Shown piece by piece: positions 9,108 through 17,454 of a stretch of 64,000 nucleotides of DNA (the stretch's first letter is position 1; each line of letters begins with the position of its first letter). A program made the translations under genes and the position numbers. Source of the stretch: DATJGR01 sp963812255 (GTDB lineage: Bacteria > Pseudomonadota > Gammaproteobacteria > Pseudomonadales > Azotimanducaceae); assembly GCA_963812255.1 (NCBI GenBank), contig CAWEUM010000003.1, forward strand, positions 806,001-870,000. Direction: 5' to 3'. The notes under the pieces are model-generated. The model ran no database searches and was not told the DNA's origin. It saw nothing but the letters and a program-made list of their open reading frames with translations.

Positions 9108-10004
9108 ATGCTGCAGCGAATCCTCGAACAAGCCGGGCGATTGCTACCCGAATCGAAACGGTTTCCGACCGAGCGTCGGCTGCGCGGATGGCTCGAACAG
9201 ACGCGTCTCGGGCGGGCCGACTACGCGGTCGTTTCGTTTGGCAAAAGCGGCCGAACCTGGTTGCGGGTCATGATTTCGCGCATTTATCAAGGTCGCCACG
9301 GTCTGTCCGAAGAACTGATCGAATACAGTAACTACCATCGCGCCAATCCGGCGTTGCCACGGGTGTTGTTCACCCACGACAACTACCTGCGTGACTACAC
9401 CGGCCATGGCGGCGGCAAGACTGCGTTTGCGGACACGCCCGTGTTGCTGCTGGTTCGGCACCCTGCCGACATCACGATGTCGCAGTACTTTCAGTGGAAG
9501 CATCGAATGCGTCCGCACAAGGTTCTGCTGAATCAATATCCGCCGGTGGACGACTCAGTGACCGAGTTCGACTTCATGATGGGCTCGAGCGGTCTGCCGA
9601 AGGTCAACGCGTGGCTGAACGAATGGGCGGTTGCGCTCGATACGCTCGATTCGACTTTGATGGTGCGCTACGAGGACATGCGCGCCCAGACGTCCGTCGA
9701 ACTGCGTCGCATAGCGGACTTCATGGGTATGCGGGCGACCGACGAAGAAGTGGCCGACGCGGTCGAATGGGCGCGCTTCGAAAACATGAAGCAGCGCGAA
9801 ACCGAAGCCACCTCGGCGAGCGATCGATTACGCGCCACCGACGTTGCCAACCCCGACTCCTTCAAGACACGCCGCGCGAAAGTCGGCGGCTATCAGGACT
9901 ACTTCGACGACGCCGAAGTTGCGGCAATCGTCGATGTCATCGACAAGACGCTGGATCCGCGGTTTGGCTATGGCCGCGCGGATACCCAGCGTGACACGAG
10001 GTAA
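9108..10004 (+). CDS. Sulfotransferase domain protein (Sulfotransfer_1-like)
   Basis: A 298-residue PAPS-dependent sulfotransferase. The 5'-phosphosulfate loop is GKSGRTW at residues 45-51 after strand YAVVSF. The 3'-phosphate motif is RHPADITMSQYF, with Arg117 and Ser125. A C-terminal SFKTRRAKVGGYQDYF segment matches the closing region of cytosolic sulfotransferases (RKGxxGDWK-like). GGAG lies 13 bases before ATG 9108. The gene follows the 2OG oxygenase by 42 bases and precedes the glycosyltransferase by 5 bases, indicating an operon. It probably sulfates the same lipid or glycan the neighbouring enzymes modify (inference from context). Confidence 0.88.
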   Translation: MLQRILEQAGRLLPESKRFPTERRLRGWLEQTRLGRADYAVVSFGKSGRTWLRVMISRIYQGRHGLSEELIEYSNYHRANPALPRVLFTHDNYLRDYTGHGGGKTAFADTPVLLLVRHPADITMSQYFQWKHRMRPHKVLLNQYPPVDDSVTEFDFMMGSSGLPKVNAWLNEWAVALDTLDSTLMVRYEDMRAQTSVELRRIADFMGMRATDEEVADAVEWARFENMKQRETEATSASDRLRATDVANPDSFKTRRAKVGGYQDYFDDAEVAAIVDVIDKTLDPRFGYGRADTQRDTR

Positions 10005-10009
10005 GCACA

Positions 10010-10945
10010 ATGGATCATTGCGTTTTCATTCATAGCAATCCCAAACAGATTGTCGGTGCAATCGTCGCCCAGCACGCTCTGAAGCGTAACTCGCGCAGCG
10101 CCGATGCGTTCGACGTCAAGATCATCGACACCCGGGAGCATCCGTTTTTCGGCGAATACGAAGGCAGGATGTACCTGCGCGACGGGGTCAAGCGCGTGTG
10201 GTTGAACGACGACCTGCAGTCATTCACGCCGCTGCGTTTCATGCCTCCCGAATTGATGGGCTATCAAGGCCGCGCCGTCATCATGGATCCGGACATATTC
10301 GCGGTTGGCGACATCTGGGAACTGCTGTCGCGCGACATGCAGGGCAAGGCGATCGTCGCGCGGGCGCGTTCCGGCACGAAGGGATTGATCGACCACTGCA
10401 TGGCGTCGAGCGTGATGCTGCTCGACTGCGCGAAGCTGACGCACTGGCGCTGCGAAGAGCAGTTCCGCTCGATGTTCGACATGAAGCTCGACTACTCGGA
10501 CTGGATCTGTCTGAAGCACGAAGACCGCACAACGATCGGCCTGCTCGAAAAGGAGTGGAACGACTTCGATCATCTGACGCCGCAGACGAAGATGCTGCAC
10601 ACCACACGCCGCAAGACTCAGCCGTGGAAATCTGGATTGCCGGTGGACTGGCGGCCGGCGGAACGCTTCCGGCTGTTCCCACCGATCGGCTGGCTGATGC
10701 GCGCGCGCCGCAAACTGTTCGGTGAATACGCGTTCCTCGGCAACTACAAAACCCATCCCGACGCGAATCAGGAGCGGCTCTTCTTCGGCCTGCTGCGCGA
10801 GTGCATCGACGCAAACCTCGTCACCGAAGATATGTTGCGCAGTGAAATGCGGCGCAACCACGTTCGCCACGACGCATTCGAAGTGCTAGACCGCACACCC
10901 GCGCTCGCGCCGCCCGGTCGACCGCCGCTGGCGCTGACCGGATAG
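10010..10945 (+). CDS. GT8-like glycosyltransferase (GT-A fold)
   Basis: A 311-residue protein whose central MDPDIFAVGDIW (Asp93-Pro-Asp95) is the D-x-D nucleotide-sugar and metal motif of GT-A glycosyltransferases, placed as in family GT8, followed by a QVSMMLDC-like stretch (here ASSVMLLDC). The N terminus begins directly with a cytoplasmic strand and lacks a signal or anchor. The start has GAGGTAAG four bases upstream and lies 5 bases after the sulfotransferase stop, so translation is probably coupled. The last codon overlaps a CAGAGT-type inverted repeat, and a convergent ELM1 gene follows. It probably adds a sugar to the lipid or glycan product of this locus. Family placement is by motif only; the donor sugar is unknown. 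Confidence 0.68.
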   Translation: MDHCVFIHSNPKQIVGAIVAQHALKRNSRSADAFDVKIIDTREHPFFGEYEGRMYLRDGVKRVWLNDDLQSFTPLRFMPPELMGYQGRAVIMDPDIFAVGDIWELLSRDMQGKAIVARARSGTKGLIDHCMASSVMLLDCAKLTHWRCEEQFRSMFDMKLDYSDWICLKHEDRTTIGLLEKEWNDFDHLTPQTKMLHTTRRKTQPWKSGLPVDWRPAERFRLFPPIGWLMRARRKLFGEYAFLGNYKTHPDANQERLFFGLLRECIDANLVTEDMLRSEMRRNHVRHDAFEVLDRTPALAPPGRPPLALTG

Positions 10946-10962
10946 GGTCAGAGTCGCTCTGG
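10945..10962. repeat. CAGAGT-type inverted repeat (site 1)
   Basis: GGGTCAGAG then TCG then CTCTGG. The arms CAGAG and CTCTG at 10949-10961 flank a 3-base centre. It sits between the convergent glycosyltransferase and ELM1 copy 2 genes, where a bidirectional terminator would be expected. The same core recurs at 16071, 30045, 31121, 58040 and 62701. Confidence 0.6.
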
Positions 10963-10983
10963 CTCGTGTTCCGCTGAACCCAT

Positions 10984-12045
10984 TTATCCATTCAACAACG
11001 CACGCACACGCGCGACGGTACGTGCCAGATCATCGGAGTAGGCTGCCGGTGGAGTGCGCGCGACGGCTTCCGATTCGAGGCGGCGAATACGGCCCGTCTC
11101 CAGCAGTGTCGCGTGGATGCGCCGCACATCGCGACGCATCCGACGCGGGCCGATCGACATCGCCACACGGTGAACCAACGGCTTCCAGCGATACGCCGAG
11201 CGGCTGCGCCAGCTACGCGTCGCATCGAAATCGTCGAACAGATACACCGGCTTCCCGGTCGCACAGGCCTCAGCCAGCATCGACATGCTATCGGCAGTGA
11301 CGATGAACTCGTCACCGCATGCGAGCAATTCGCGATATGGATTGTCCGGCGATGGCCAGCGATGTACGAATGCCGGCGCGCGCAACGCATCCACCAATGC
11401 CGCCGCGCTGTGCGCCGGTGTTCTCCCGCTCGTTGACAGCAGCACGCTACCGCGTGTGTGAGCCGCGCGGTCGTTGATCAAACGCGCCAGCTCTCGTGCC
11501 CGCTCTCCAGTGAACACCATCGGTCCACTGTCGCCGCCAACGAGCACCACGCTCCATGGACGCGGCAGATGCGCCCACTTTGCCCCCCAGTCCATCTGTT
11601 TGTCCGCGGCTGACGTCGCACCCGGATCGGTCAACGGCAGATCGTTGACGATGACGTTCGCGCCGGATTCGAGCAGGTACTGGCGGTTCGAAACCACCAG
11701 ATCGAAGCGTTCAGGATTCGACCATGGGCGGCCGACGTGAACCAACCGCGTTGTTCCCCCGGACGCATCGCGCACCCAGCGCGCGACCAGTTCGTTGCGC
11801 CGCCCCGCGGTCAACACGAGATCCGGCCACGGCGGCACGAGTGGATCGCTCGCGGTTCGATCGAGCGCCGCGAGCGTCGGATGTGGACACGCGTGCAGCA
11901 GCAGTTCCCATGGCTTGAACATGAGTTGCTTCGTCACCGACGGCTCATGGAGGGCACGCGCGAGCAGTTGCAACTGCGCATAATCGCCAGCCTTCGGTCC
12001 CTTCAGAATCCACACCAGGGGCGCCCGCGCCCGCGCATTCGACAT
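10984..12045 (-). CDS. ELM1-family (DUF1022) GT-B-like protein, copy 2
   Basis: A 353-residue ELM1-family protein. Conserved parts are the N-terminal LVWILKGPKAGDYAQLQ, PPWPDLVLTAGRR, the VVLVGGDSGP loop and the C-terminal FIVTADSMSMLAEACATGKP. ATG 12045 is chosen over the ATG at 12123 because homology to the other copies starts there and a GGGA lies upstream; the longer form adds 26 residues unlike the family. The gene is convergent with the plus-strand trio and divergent from lptF (144-base gap). A glycosyltransferase-like role in lipid glycosylation is inferred from fold and context. Confidence 0.8.
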   Translation of the reverse strand: MSNARARAPLVWILKGPKAGDYAQLQLLARALHEPSVTKQLMFKPWELLLHACPHPTLAALDRTASDPLVPPWPDLVLTAGRRNELVARWVRDASGGTTRLVHVGRPWSNPERFDLVVSNRQYLLESGANVIVNDLPLTDPGATSAADKQMDWGAKWAHLPRPWSVVLVGGDSGPMVFTGERARELARLINDRAAHTRGSVLLSTSGRTPAHSAAALVDALRAPAFVHRWPSPDNPYRELLACGDEFIVTADSMSMLAEACATGKPVYLFDDFDATRSWRSRSAYRWKPLVHRVAMSIGPRRMRRDVRRIHATLLETGRIRRLESEAVARTPPAAYSDDLARTVARVRALLNG

Positions 12046-12189
12046 CCACGTTCCCGCGTCGCTACACTCACCGCCATTCGAATATCGCGCGGAATTATGG
12101 ATGAGCGGCCATCCTGTCGCCACACGACGCGCTACCCGGTGCGCGGTCCTGTCGTGCCACGGCGCTGACGACTCTGCGCTGGTGACGAT

Positions 12190-13257
12190 TTGATCATCGA
12201 CCGCTACCTCATCCGCCTGGTATTGACACCGACCTTGGTCGGCTTCGCACTACTGATCCTGCTCGTATCGGCATTCAACGCAGCTGCGCTGTTGCGCGAC
12301 GCGGCGTACTCGAGAATTCCAATAGATGAGGTGTTCACGCTGATCGGCCTGCGTGACCTGATCGCGGCCGAGGTGCTGCTACCGACGTCGTTGTACATGG
12401 GCGTGCTGACGACGATGAACCAGTGGCATCGCGATCGCGAAGCATTCGCGCTTTACGGCGCGGGTGTACTGCCGGAACGCGTGGCATACCCCGTCTGGTT
12501 GATCGCTTTTTTTCTATGCGCTTGCGTCGCGGGGCTGTCGCTGTATGCACGACCCTGGGCATATGCCGAGAGTTATCGACTCGATGCAGCGTCCAGTCAG
12601 TTGACCACCGACGCGATGCAAGCGAATCAGTTCTACACGTTTGGTAACCGCATCGTACTCAGCGCCGAATCGATCGACCGCCGGGCGAACGCAATGCATG
12701 GCGTGTTCATCCAGAGCAGAGACGCGCAGAACGTTCGGATCATTCGCTCCGACTCAGGGCGGATCTTCGGCGCCGACGGAGCCAGCCGCCAGCGAATCGA
12801 GCTGCAGCGCGGCGTCAGCTATGCGATCAGCGAAACCTCCCGGGCCGACAAACGTTCCGAGTTCGAAGGGCTCACGTACTACGCACCCTCGCAACAACTC
12901 GCGGATGTCCGGAACAAGCGCCGCGCGTCGCCAACCCGCGAGCTCATCGCCGCGACTTCGGCCAAAGAGCGTGCGGAGCTGCAATGGCGTATGTGTCTGC
13001 CGGTGATCGCGTTCTTCATGGCATTGATCGCCGTAGAAATCTCGCGCGCGTTGCCCGGCAGCAGCCCGTATCCGCGCTTCATCGCCGGAATCGCCGTGTA
13101 CGCGGTGGTCTTCAACGTTGCGGCAGCCAGCCGCACCTGGGTGGAGAACGGCCAGGTTACGGAGATTCCAGGGATGTTGTGGGTCCCCTTTCTCACCGCA
13201 TTATTGTTTCTCGTCGTGCGCCAGCTTCCATCCGTTAGCCTGAGACGCCCCGGATGA
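12190..13257 (+). CDS. lptF: LptF-family permease (LPS-type lipid export)
   Basis: A 355-residue YjgP/YjgQ-family inner-membrane permease. It has an N-terminal pair of membrane helices (residues 14-32 and about 55-75), a third near 100-120, a large periplasmic beta-jellyroll domain (about 125-255), and three C-terminal helices (about 265-345). In the Lpt bridge LptF and LptG with the LptB ATPase pull LPS from the inner membrane. The start is TTG 12190; the alternatives would cut into the first helix. The stop overlaps lptG by 4 bases (ATGA), so translation is coupled. No lptA, lptB or lptC is present here, and the set lies beside an MsbA-like exporter and sphingolipid-type genes, so it may be a second set dedicated to another lipid (inference). 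Confidence 0.88.
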   Translation: MIIDRYLIRLVLTPTLVGFALLILLVSAFNAAALLRDAAYSRIPIDEVFTLIGLRDLIAAEVLLPTSLYMGVLTTMNQWHRDREAFALYGAGVLPERVAYPVWLIAFFLCACVAGLSLYARPWAYAESYRLDAASSQLTTDAMQANQFYTFGNRIVLSAESIDRRANAMHGVFIQSRDAQNVRIIRSDSGRIFGADGASRQRIELQRGVSYAISETSRADKRSEFEGLTYYAPSQQLADVRNKRRASPTRELIAATSAKERAELQWRMCLPVIAFFMALIAVEISRALPGSSPYPRFIAGIAVYAVVFNVAAASRTWVENGQVTEIPGMLWVPFLTALLFLVVRQLPSVSLRRPG

Positions 13258-14321
13258 GCCGCGCGTTCGGGTATCTGGCGCGCGAACTGGCGAAGAGCTA
13301 TCTGCTGATCGGCGCCGCATTGCTGGTGCTGTTCGATCTGCTGGCGTTCCTCACCGAATCGCAGGACATCGGCGATGCTCAATACACCGTGCTCGACGCA
13401 ATACTGGTCGTGCTCTACAGCACACCGGCGCTGCTCGTCGATCTGTCACCGTTCATCGCGCTGCTGGCGACACTGAACGCCTACGATCGTCTCAATGCCA
13501 CCAGCGAACTGATCGCGTTGCGCGCGGCCGGTGTATCCGGCATGCGACTCGGCCGCGTTGCCGGTCTGCTCGCGGCGGCATTCATGGTCGTCATCGCCGG
13601 TGTCGAACTTGCGGCCAGGCCGTTGCGCCTCGAGGCAAGCCTGCTGCGCATTCATGAAACGGCGCCGACCGGAAATCTGCTGCGGCGCAGCGGGTTCTGG
13701 ATTCGCGCGGGTGCGACGTATGTGAACGTAGCGACGCTGGAGGATTCAGAAGGTCCAAGTAACATCCGTATGTTCGAATTCACGCCGGATACGCGTCTCG
13801 AAAGCTACCTGCGGGCAAAGTCCGCCGCCATCGTCAATGCCAGCCTGTGGCATCTCGAAGACGTCTGGCGCAAGCGCTATTTGGACGACGGCGCACCGGC
13901 TGCACCGGAGAAGATGACCGCACTGAGTTGGACACCGGTATGGGATCGAACGACGCGCCTGTACGACGTGCCCATTTCGAGCTACACGATCGGCGAGCTG
14001 ATCAGTCGCGCAACGCATCACGCCAACGAGATATCCGGGGGGCAGAACGAACGGTTGGAACTATGGCGCAGGCTCACATTGCCACTGGCGGCAATCGCAT
14101 ACGCATTGCTGGCCGCGCCGTTCGCGCTGTTGTCGAACATTCGAGGTGGCCGCTCGGCGCGCCTCGCGATCGGCGCGGCACTGGCATTTCTGATCTACGT
14201 CGGTCAGCAGGTGGTGTCGAACGCGGGTATACTCGCGGGCCTGTCCACTCCGGTGACGTCGGCCGTGCCGCCACTGCTGGTGCTCGTTCTGGCCCTGCTG
14301 TTGATGCGACGCATGGACTGA
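13254..14321 (+). CDS. lptG: LptG-family permease (LPS-type lipid export)
   Basis: A 355-residue partner permease of LptF with the same layout: N-terminal helices at about 15-35 and 55-75, one near 98-118, a periplasmic jellyroll (about 125-255), and three C-terminal helices from about 265. The ALRAAGVSGMRL segment after helix 2 is the coupling-helix region seen in LptF/G proteins (typically a short E-x-x-A-L-R-A-x-G motif). It starts within the lptF stop (4-base overlap) and is followed 13 bases later by an ABC exporter, forming a three-gene operon. It would combine with LptF and an LptB ATPase encoded elsewhere. Whether this is the housekeeping LPS pair or a paralogue cannot be decided from the window. 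Confidence 0.88.
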   Translation: MSRAFGYLARELAKSYLLIGAALLVLFDLLAFLTESQDIGDAQYTVLDAILVVLYSTPALLVDLSPFIALLATLNAYDRLNATSELIALRAAGVSGMRLGRVAGLLAAAFMVVIAGVELAARPLRLEASLLRIHETAPTGNLLRRSGFWIRAGATYVNVATLEDSEGPSNIRMFEFTPDTRLESYLRAKSAAIVNASLWHLEDVWRKRYLDDGAPAAPEKMTALSWTPVWDRTTRLYDVPISSYTIGELISRATHHANEISGGQNERLELWRRLTLPLAAIAYALLAAPFALLSNIRGGRSARLAIGAALAFLIYVGQQVVSNAGILAGLSTPVTSAVPPLLVLVLALLLMRRMD

Positions 14322-14334
14322 CAGCCGACCCGAT

Positions 14335-16068
14335 ATGGAACTTCTCAAAGCATTCATCCGCCGCTATCCATTTCAGAGCTTCTTTCTGGCAGTTGCACTA
14401 CTGCTGGCGGGCATTGCCGACGGTGTTGGCCTGTCGTCGCTGCTGCCTGCGCTGCAACTGGCGATGTCGAGCGATGCACCCGAAGCGGCACAGAATCCGT
14501 TCGCCCAGCATGTACACGACGCGCTCGCCACCGTCGGGATCACACCGACACTCGGCTTGTTGCTGGCGGTGATACTCGGCGCGATCGTCGTCAAGAACAC
14601 GCTGATCTTCATCGCCGAACAGCGCATTGGTTACATCGCGGCGGACGTCGCGACCGAGCTGCGCATGAATCTGCTGACTGCAGTCATTGCATCGCGCTGG
14701 TCGTTCTTCACGCGGCAATCGACCGGATCGCTCGCCAATGCCATGGCGACGGAAGCGTGGCGAGCGGCGCAGGCCTACGTGTTCGCGGTTCGGGTACTGG
14801 CTGCGTTGATAGAAGCCACCGTCTATACCGCTGTCGCGGTGCTCGTTTCGTGGCAGGCAACACTGATGTGCTTCGCCGCCGGTGCGGCTGTGCTGTCGGC
14901 GTCGCACGTGTTCGTGCGCATCGCGCACCGCGCGGGCGGCAAACAAACCCACTGGTACCGCTCGCTGCTCGGCACGCTGAGCGACGTACTTCAGTCCGTC
15001 AAGACCTTCAAAGCCATGGGTCGCGACAAAGTCGCTGAAGACGTCCTGACATTCGAGACCGGCAAGCTCAGAGGCGCGCTGCGCAGGCAGGTACTCGGCG
15101 AGGCAGGGCTCGAAGGTGCTCAGGAGTCACTGCTCGCACTCGTCATCGTGGGTGGCATCTTCGTCGCACTGGTTTCGTTTCAGGTGCCGCTCGCTACGGT
15201 CACCTTCATGGCCGTGGTGCTCGGACAAACACTGAAGCGCATCGGCAAGGTGCAGAAGCAGTACCAGAAGGTCATGACGTGCGAAAGCGCCTACTGGGCG
15301 CTCGATGCAACCATTGCCGAAGCAAAAGCCCACGCCGAGACCGGCGTCGGCATCGAACGCGTCGATCTCGACAAAAGCATCGAATTCCACGGAGTCAGCT
15401 TTGCGTACGGCGATCACCGCGTACTCGACGATGTCTCGCTATCGATCTCGGCAGGCGTGATCACGTGCCTCGTCGGCGACTCCGGTTCCGGCAAGACGAC
15501 CATCGCCGATCTCGTGATCGGACTGATCACACCTGCATCGGGAACCATCCGCGTTGATGGACACGAGCTTGCGGACCTCGATATCCACAGCTGGCGCCAC
15601 AGCATCGGTTACGTGCCGCAGGAAAATCTGCTGCTGCACGACTCCATTCTGCACAACGTCGCGCTGGGCGACCCGAGCCTAAAACGCGACGATGCCGAAC
15701 ACGCGCTCAAAATTTCCGGCGCGTGGGATTTCGTCTCGCGGCTCCCCGATGGCATCGACAGCGTCGTCGGGGAACGCGGCACGTTGCTGTCGGGGGGCCA
15801 ACGCCAACGCATCATGATCGCGCGCGCACTCGCGCATCATCCGAAGCTGCTGATCCTCGACGAAGCAACCAGTGCGCTCGATTCGGCAACCGAAGCGGGC
15901 ATCTGTGCCACGCTGCAGTCTCTGCGCGGTCAACTGACCATTCTGGCGGTGTCGCACCAATCGGCGATGGCCGACATCGCCGACGCCGTATACCGGGTGG
16001 ACGCCGGGACGCTGACCCTGGATGCCACGCGATCGAACGGCCAGCGCCTCAACCAAAGCGTTAGCTAG
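14335..16068 (+). CDS. ABC transporter, fused membrane and ATPase domains (MsbA-like lipid exporter)
   Basis: A 577-residue ABC exporter half-transporter. An N-terminal six-helix membrane domain (about 1-310) is followed by an ATPase domain with Walker A GDSGSGKTT at 381-389, signature LSGGQ at 485-489, a Walker B ending LLILDEATSALDS, and the switch His in VSHQ. Such proteins flip lipids across the inner membrane, as MsbA does for lipid A-core. It follows lptG by 13 bases. Flippase plus LptFG in one operon suggests flipping and then extraction of the same lipid toward the outer membrane. A hairpin (16071-16099) lies just after the stop. Lipid substrate is inferred from context only; a peptide or drug exporter is possible but less likely. 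Confidence 0.85.
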   Translation: MELLKAFIRRYPFQSFFLAVALLLAGIADGVGLSSLLPALQLAMSSDAPEAAQNPFAQHVHDALATVGITPTLGLLLAVILGAIVVKNTLIFIAEQRIGYIAADVATELRMNLLTAVIASRWSFFTRQSTGSLANAMATEAWRAAQAYVFAVRVLAALIEATVYTAVAVLVSWQATLMCFAAGAAVLSASHVFVRIAHRAGGKQTHWYRSLLGTLSDVLQSVKTFKAMGRDKVAEDVLTFETGKLRGALRRQVLGEAGLEGAQESLLALVIVGGIFVALVSFQVPLATVTFMAVVLGQTLKRIGKVQKQYQKVMTCESAYWALDATIAEAKAHAETGVGIERVDLDKSIEFHGVSFAYGDHRVLDDVSLSISAGVITCLVGDSGSGKTTIADLVIGLITPASGTIRVDGHELADLDIHSWRHSIGYVPQENLLLHDSILHNVALGDPSLKRDDAEHALKISGAWDFVSRLPDGIDSVVGERGTLLSGGQRQRIMIARALAHHPKLLILDEATSALDSATEAGICATLQSLRGQLTILAVSHQSAMADIADAVYRVDAGTLTLDATRSNGQRLNQSVS

Positions 16069-16070
16069 CA

Positions 16071-16099
16071 AAGAGGGTCAGAGTAACTCCGAGCCTCTT
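16071..16099. terminator. Bidirectional hairpin between convergent genes (CAGAGT-type site 2)
   Basis: Arms AAGAGG (16071-16076) and CCTCTT (16094-16099) enclose an inner GAGT/ACTC stem built on the GGGTCAGAGT core. It lies between the ABC exporter stop (16068) and the ELM1 copy 3 stop (16078-16080), overlapping the latter, so it can serve both convergent transcripts. Confidence 0.6.
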
Positions 16100-17178
16100 T
16101 CCGCCTTTTCGACCAGCGATCGGACGCGGGCAACCGTCGCGTCGATCTCCTGCGCCGCAGTTCTCCCCGCACCGTCACACGGATCGTTCGACCAGGTGCC
16201 ATGGCCGGCCGCGACGAACGCTTCGTGAAACAGACCTATGTCGCGCGACAATCGCTTTGGCAGCACCTTCATCATCCACCGATAACACACCGATTTCAGG
16301 CTGGCATCGCGCCTAGCCGTATCTGCGGCCGCAAGATCGAAGATGTGCACACAGCGTCCCGTCGCCGCCGCTTCCGACAACATCGCCACGCTGTCCGACG
16401 TCACAACGAAGGCGTCTGCAAGCGCGAGAATGCCGAAATAAGGGTTGTCGGGATCGTTTGCCCGGTAGCGGTGCAGCGACATGGGGATCGTCACTGCGGA
16501 TTCGAGCACGTCCGCGACGACTGATCGCGTTCGCGAACTGGTCGTCACGATCGCGCTGCCGCCGCGCGCCTCAACCATCGCATTGACCTTGCCCGCGAGG
16601 CGCCGCGCGGCGCGCGGTCCCAGGACGAACGGTCCGCTGTCGCCGCCGATCAGCACGCCCAACACGGGTTGCGGCAATGCGGAGAACCTCGCGACCCACC
16701 GGTTCCGATCTGCCGCAAGCCGCGCCGGCGCAACACCGTGCTGCGTCATCAGGTTGTGCAGCACGTTCGGTTCCCGAGGCAGACGATATTGCGGCGTGGT
16801 CACCACGAGGTCGAATGCGCTGCGATGCGCCCATGTCCGGCCGAGGAAAACGAGCTGCGTTCGGCCGCCGCTGCGGGCCTTGATCCAGCGGCATACGGGT
16901 TCGTTCTTGAGGCCCGCCGACACGATCACATCGGGCCACGGCGGCGCGAGCGCGTCTGAGCCCGACGCATCGATGCCGCGACACGACATCACGCGCACCA
17001 ACCCAAGCGGCGCGGCGCACGCGTTGTAGTGCAGCCGTTTGTTGACGACCTCACCGTTCAAGCGATCGGCGAGTCCCGAGATCTGTGAATTTTCGCCGGC
17101 CCGATAGCTCGCAACGGCCCAGACGCGAGGTGCTGTGTCCCGTCGAGAGGCTTTGTCTGTATAATCGCCTCCCGCCAA
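16078..17178 (-). CDS. ELM1-family (DUF1022) GT-B-like protein, copy 3
   Basis: A 366-residue ELM1-family protein with VWAVASYRAGENSQ near the N terminus, PPWPDVIVSAG, the VLIGGDSGPF loop and FVVTSDSVAMLSEAAATG near the C terminus. The frame is open to 17349, but that extension lies antisense to the acp gene and is not family-like. The TTG at 17178, with GGGGCGG upstream, keeps the full conserved N terminus; the first internal ATG, 120 codons into the long frame, would remove it. The start lies only 27 bases from the divergent acp start, and the acp -10 box falls inside this gene's first codons. Probably a glycosyltransferase acting on the same lipid as copies 1 and 2 (inference). Start codon moderately uncertain. 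Confidence 0.78.
   Translation of the reverse strand: MAGGDYTDKASRRDTAPRVWAVASYRAGENSQISGLADRLNGEVVNKRLHYNACAAPLGLVRVMSCRGIDASGSDALAPPWPDVIVSAGLKNEPVCRWIKARSGGRTQLVFLGRTWAHRSAFDLVVTTPQYRLPREPNVLHNLMTQHGVAPARLAADRNRWVARFSALPQPVLGVLIGGDSGPFVLGPRAARRLAGKVNAMVEARGGSAIVTTSSRTRSVVADVLESAVTIPMSLHRYRANDPDNPYFGILALADAFVVTSDSVAMLSEAAATGRCVHIFDLAAADTARRDASLKSVCYRWMMKVLPKRLSRDIGLFHEAFVAAGHGTWSNDPCDGAGRTAAQEIDATVARVRSLVEKAERGSELL
17160..17165 (+). promoter_or_regulatory. Putative -10 box of the acp-SPT operon
   Basis: A perfect TATAAT lies 40 bases before the acp start, giving a predicted leader of about 34 bases. No good -35 box is visible at 16-18 bases spacing. The box lies within the first codons of the divergent ELM1 copy 3 gene, so the two promoters may interfere with each other. 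Confidence 0.5.
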
Positions 17179-17205
17179 TATCCGCCCCAAATCTGCAACA
17201 ACGCT

Positions 17206-17454
17206 ATGGAAAAACGCGAGGATTATGCCGCTCGCCTGAAGGAGCTTGTCAACCAACTCGCCGAGGACGGTACAGCCGTCGAAGTCGATAGCGATCTGGT
17301 GGACGACGTTGGCCTTTCGTCGATCGAGATCATGGAACTGATCGAGCAACTCGAAGATACGTACGATATTTCCTTCCCGCTGAACGATCTCGCCGAGATT
17401 CGAACGATCACCGATATGGCCAGCGAGCTCGAGCGCCTGGTCAAAAAAGCATGA
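17206..17454 (+). CDS. Acyl carrier protein
   Basis: An 82-residue acidic acyl carrier protein. Helix-2 motif DDVGLSSIEIMELIEQLED places the phosphopantetheine-bearing serine at Ser38, with Leu replacing the usual Asp of the DSL triad. It carries a thioester-bound acyl chain. The stop overlaps the start of the SPT-like gene by 4 bases (ATGA), so the two are translationally coupled. The divergent motif and location indicate a dedicated carrier rather than the fatty-acid-synthesis AcpP. ACP genes next to serine palmitoyltransferase are known in sphingolipid-producing bacteria; here it probably delivers the acyl group to the neighbour. A Shine-Dalgarno sequence is not evident. Confidence 0.88.
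   Translation: MEKREDYAARLKELVNQLAEDGTAVEVDSDLVDDVGLSSIEIMELIEQLEDTYDISFPLNDLAEIRTITDMASELERLVKKA

Noticed and set aside
17179..17349. N-terminal extension of ELM1 copy 3
   Set aside because: It lies antisense to the well-supported acp gene and shows no family similarity.
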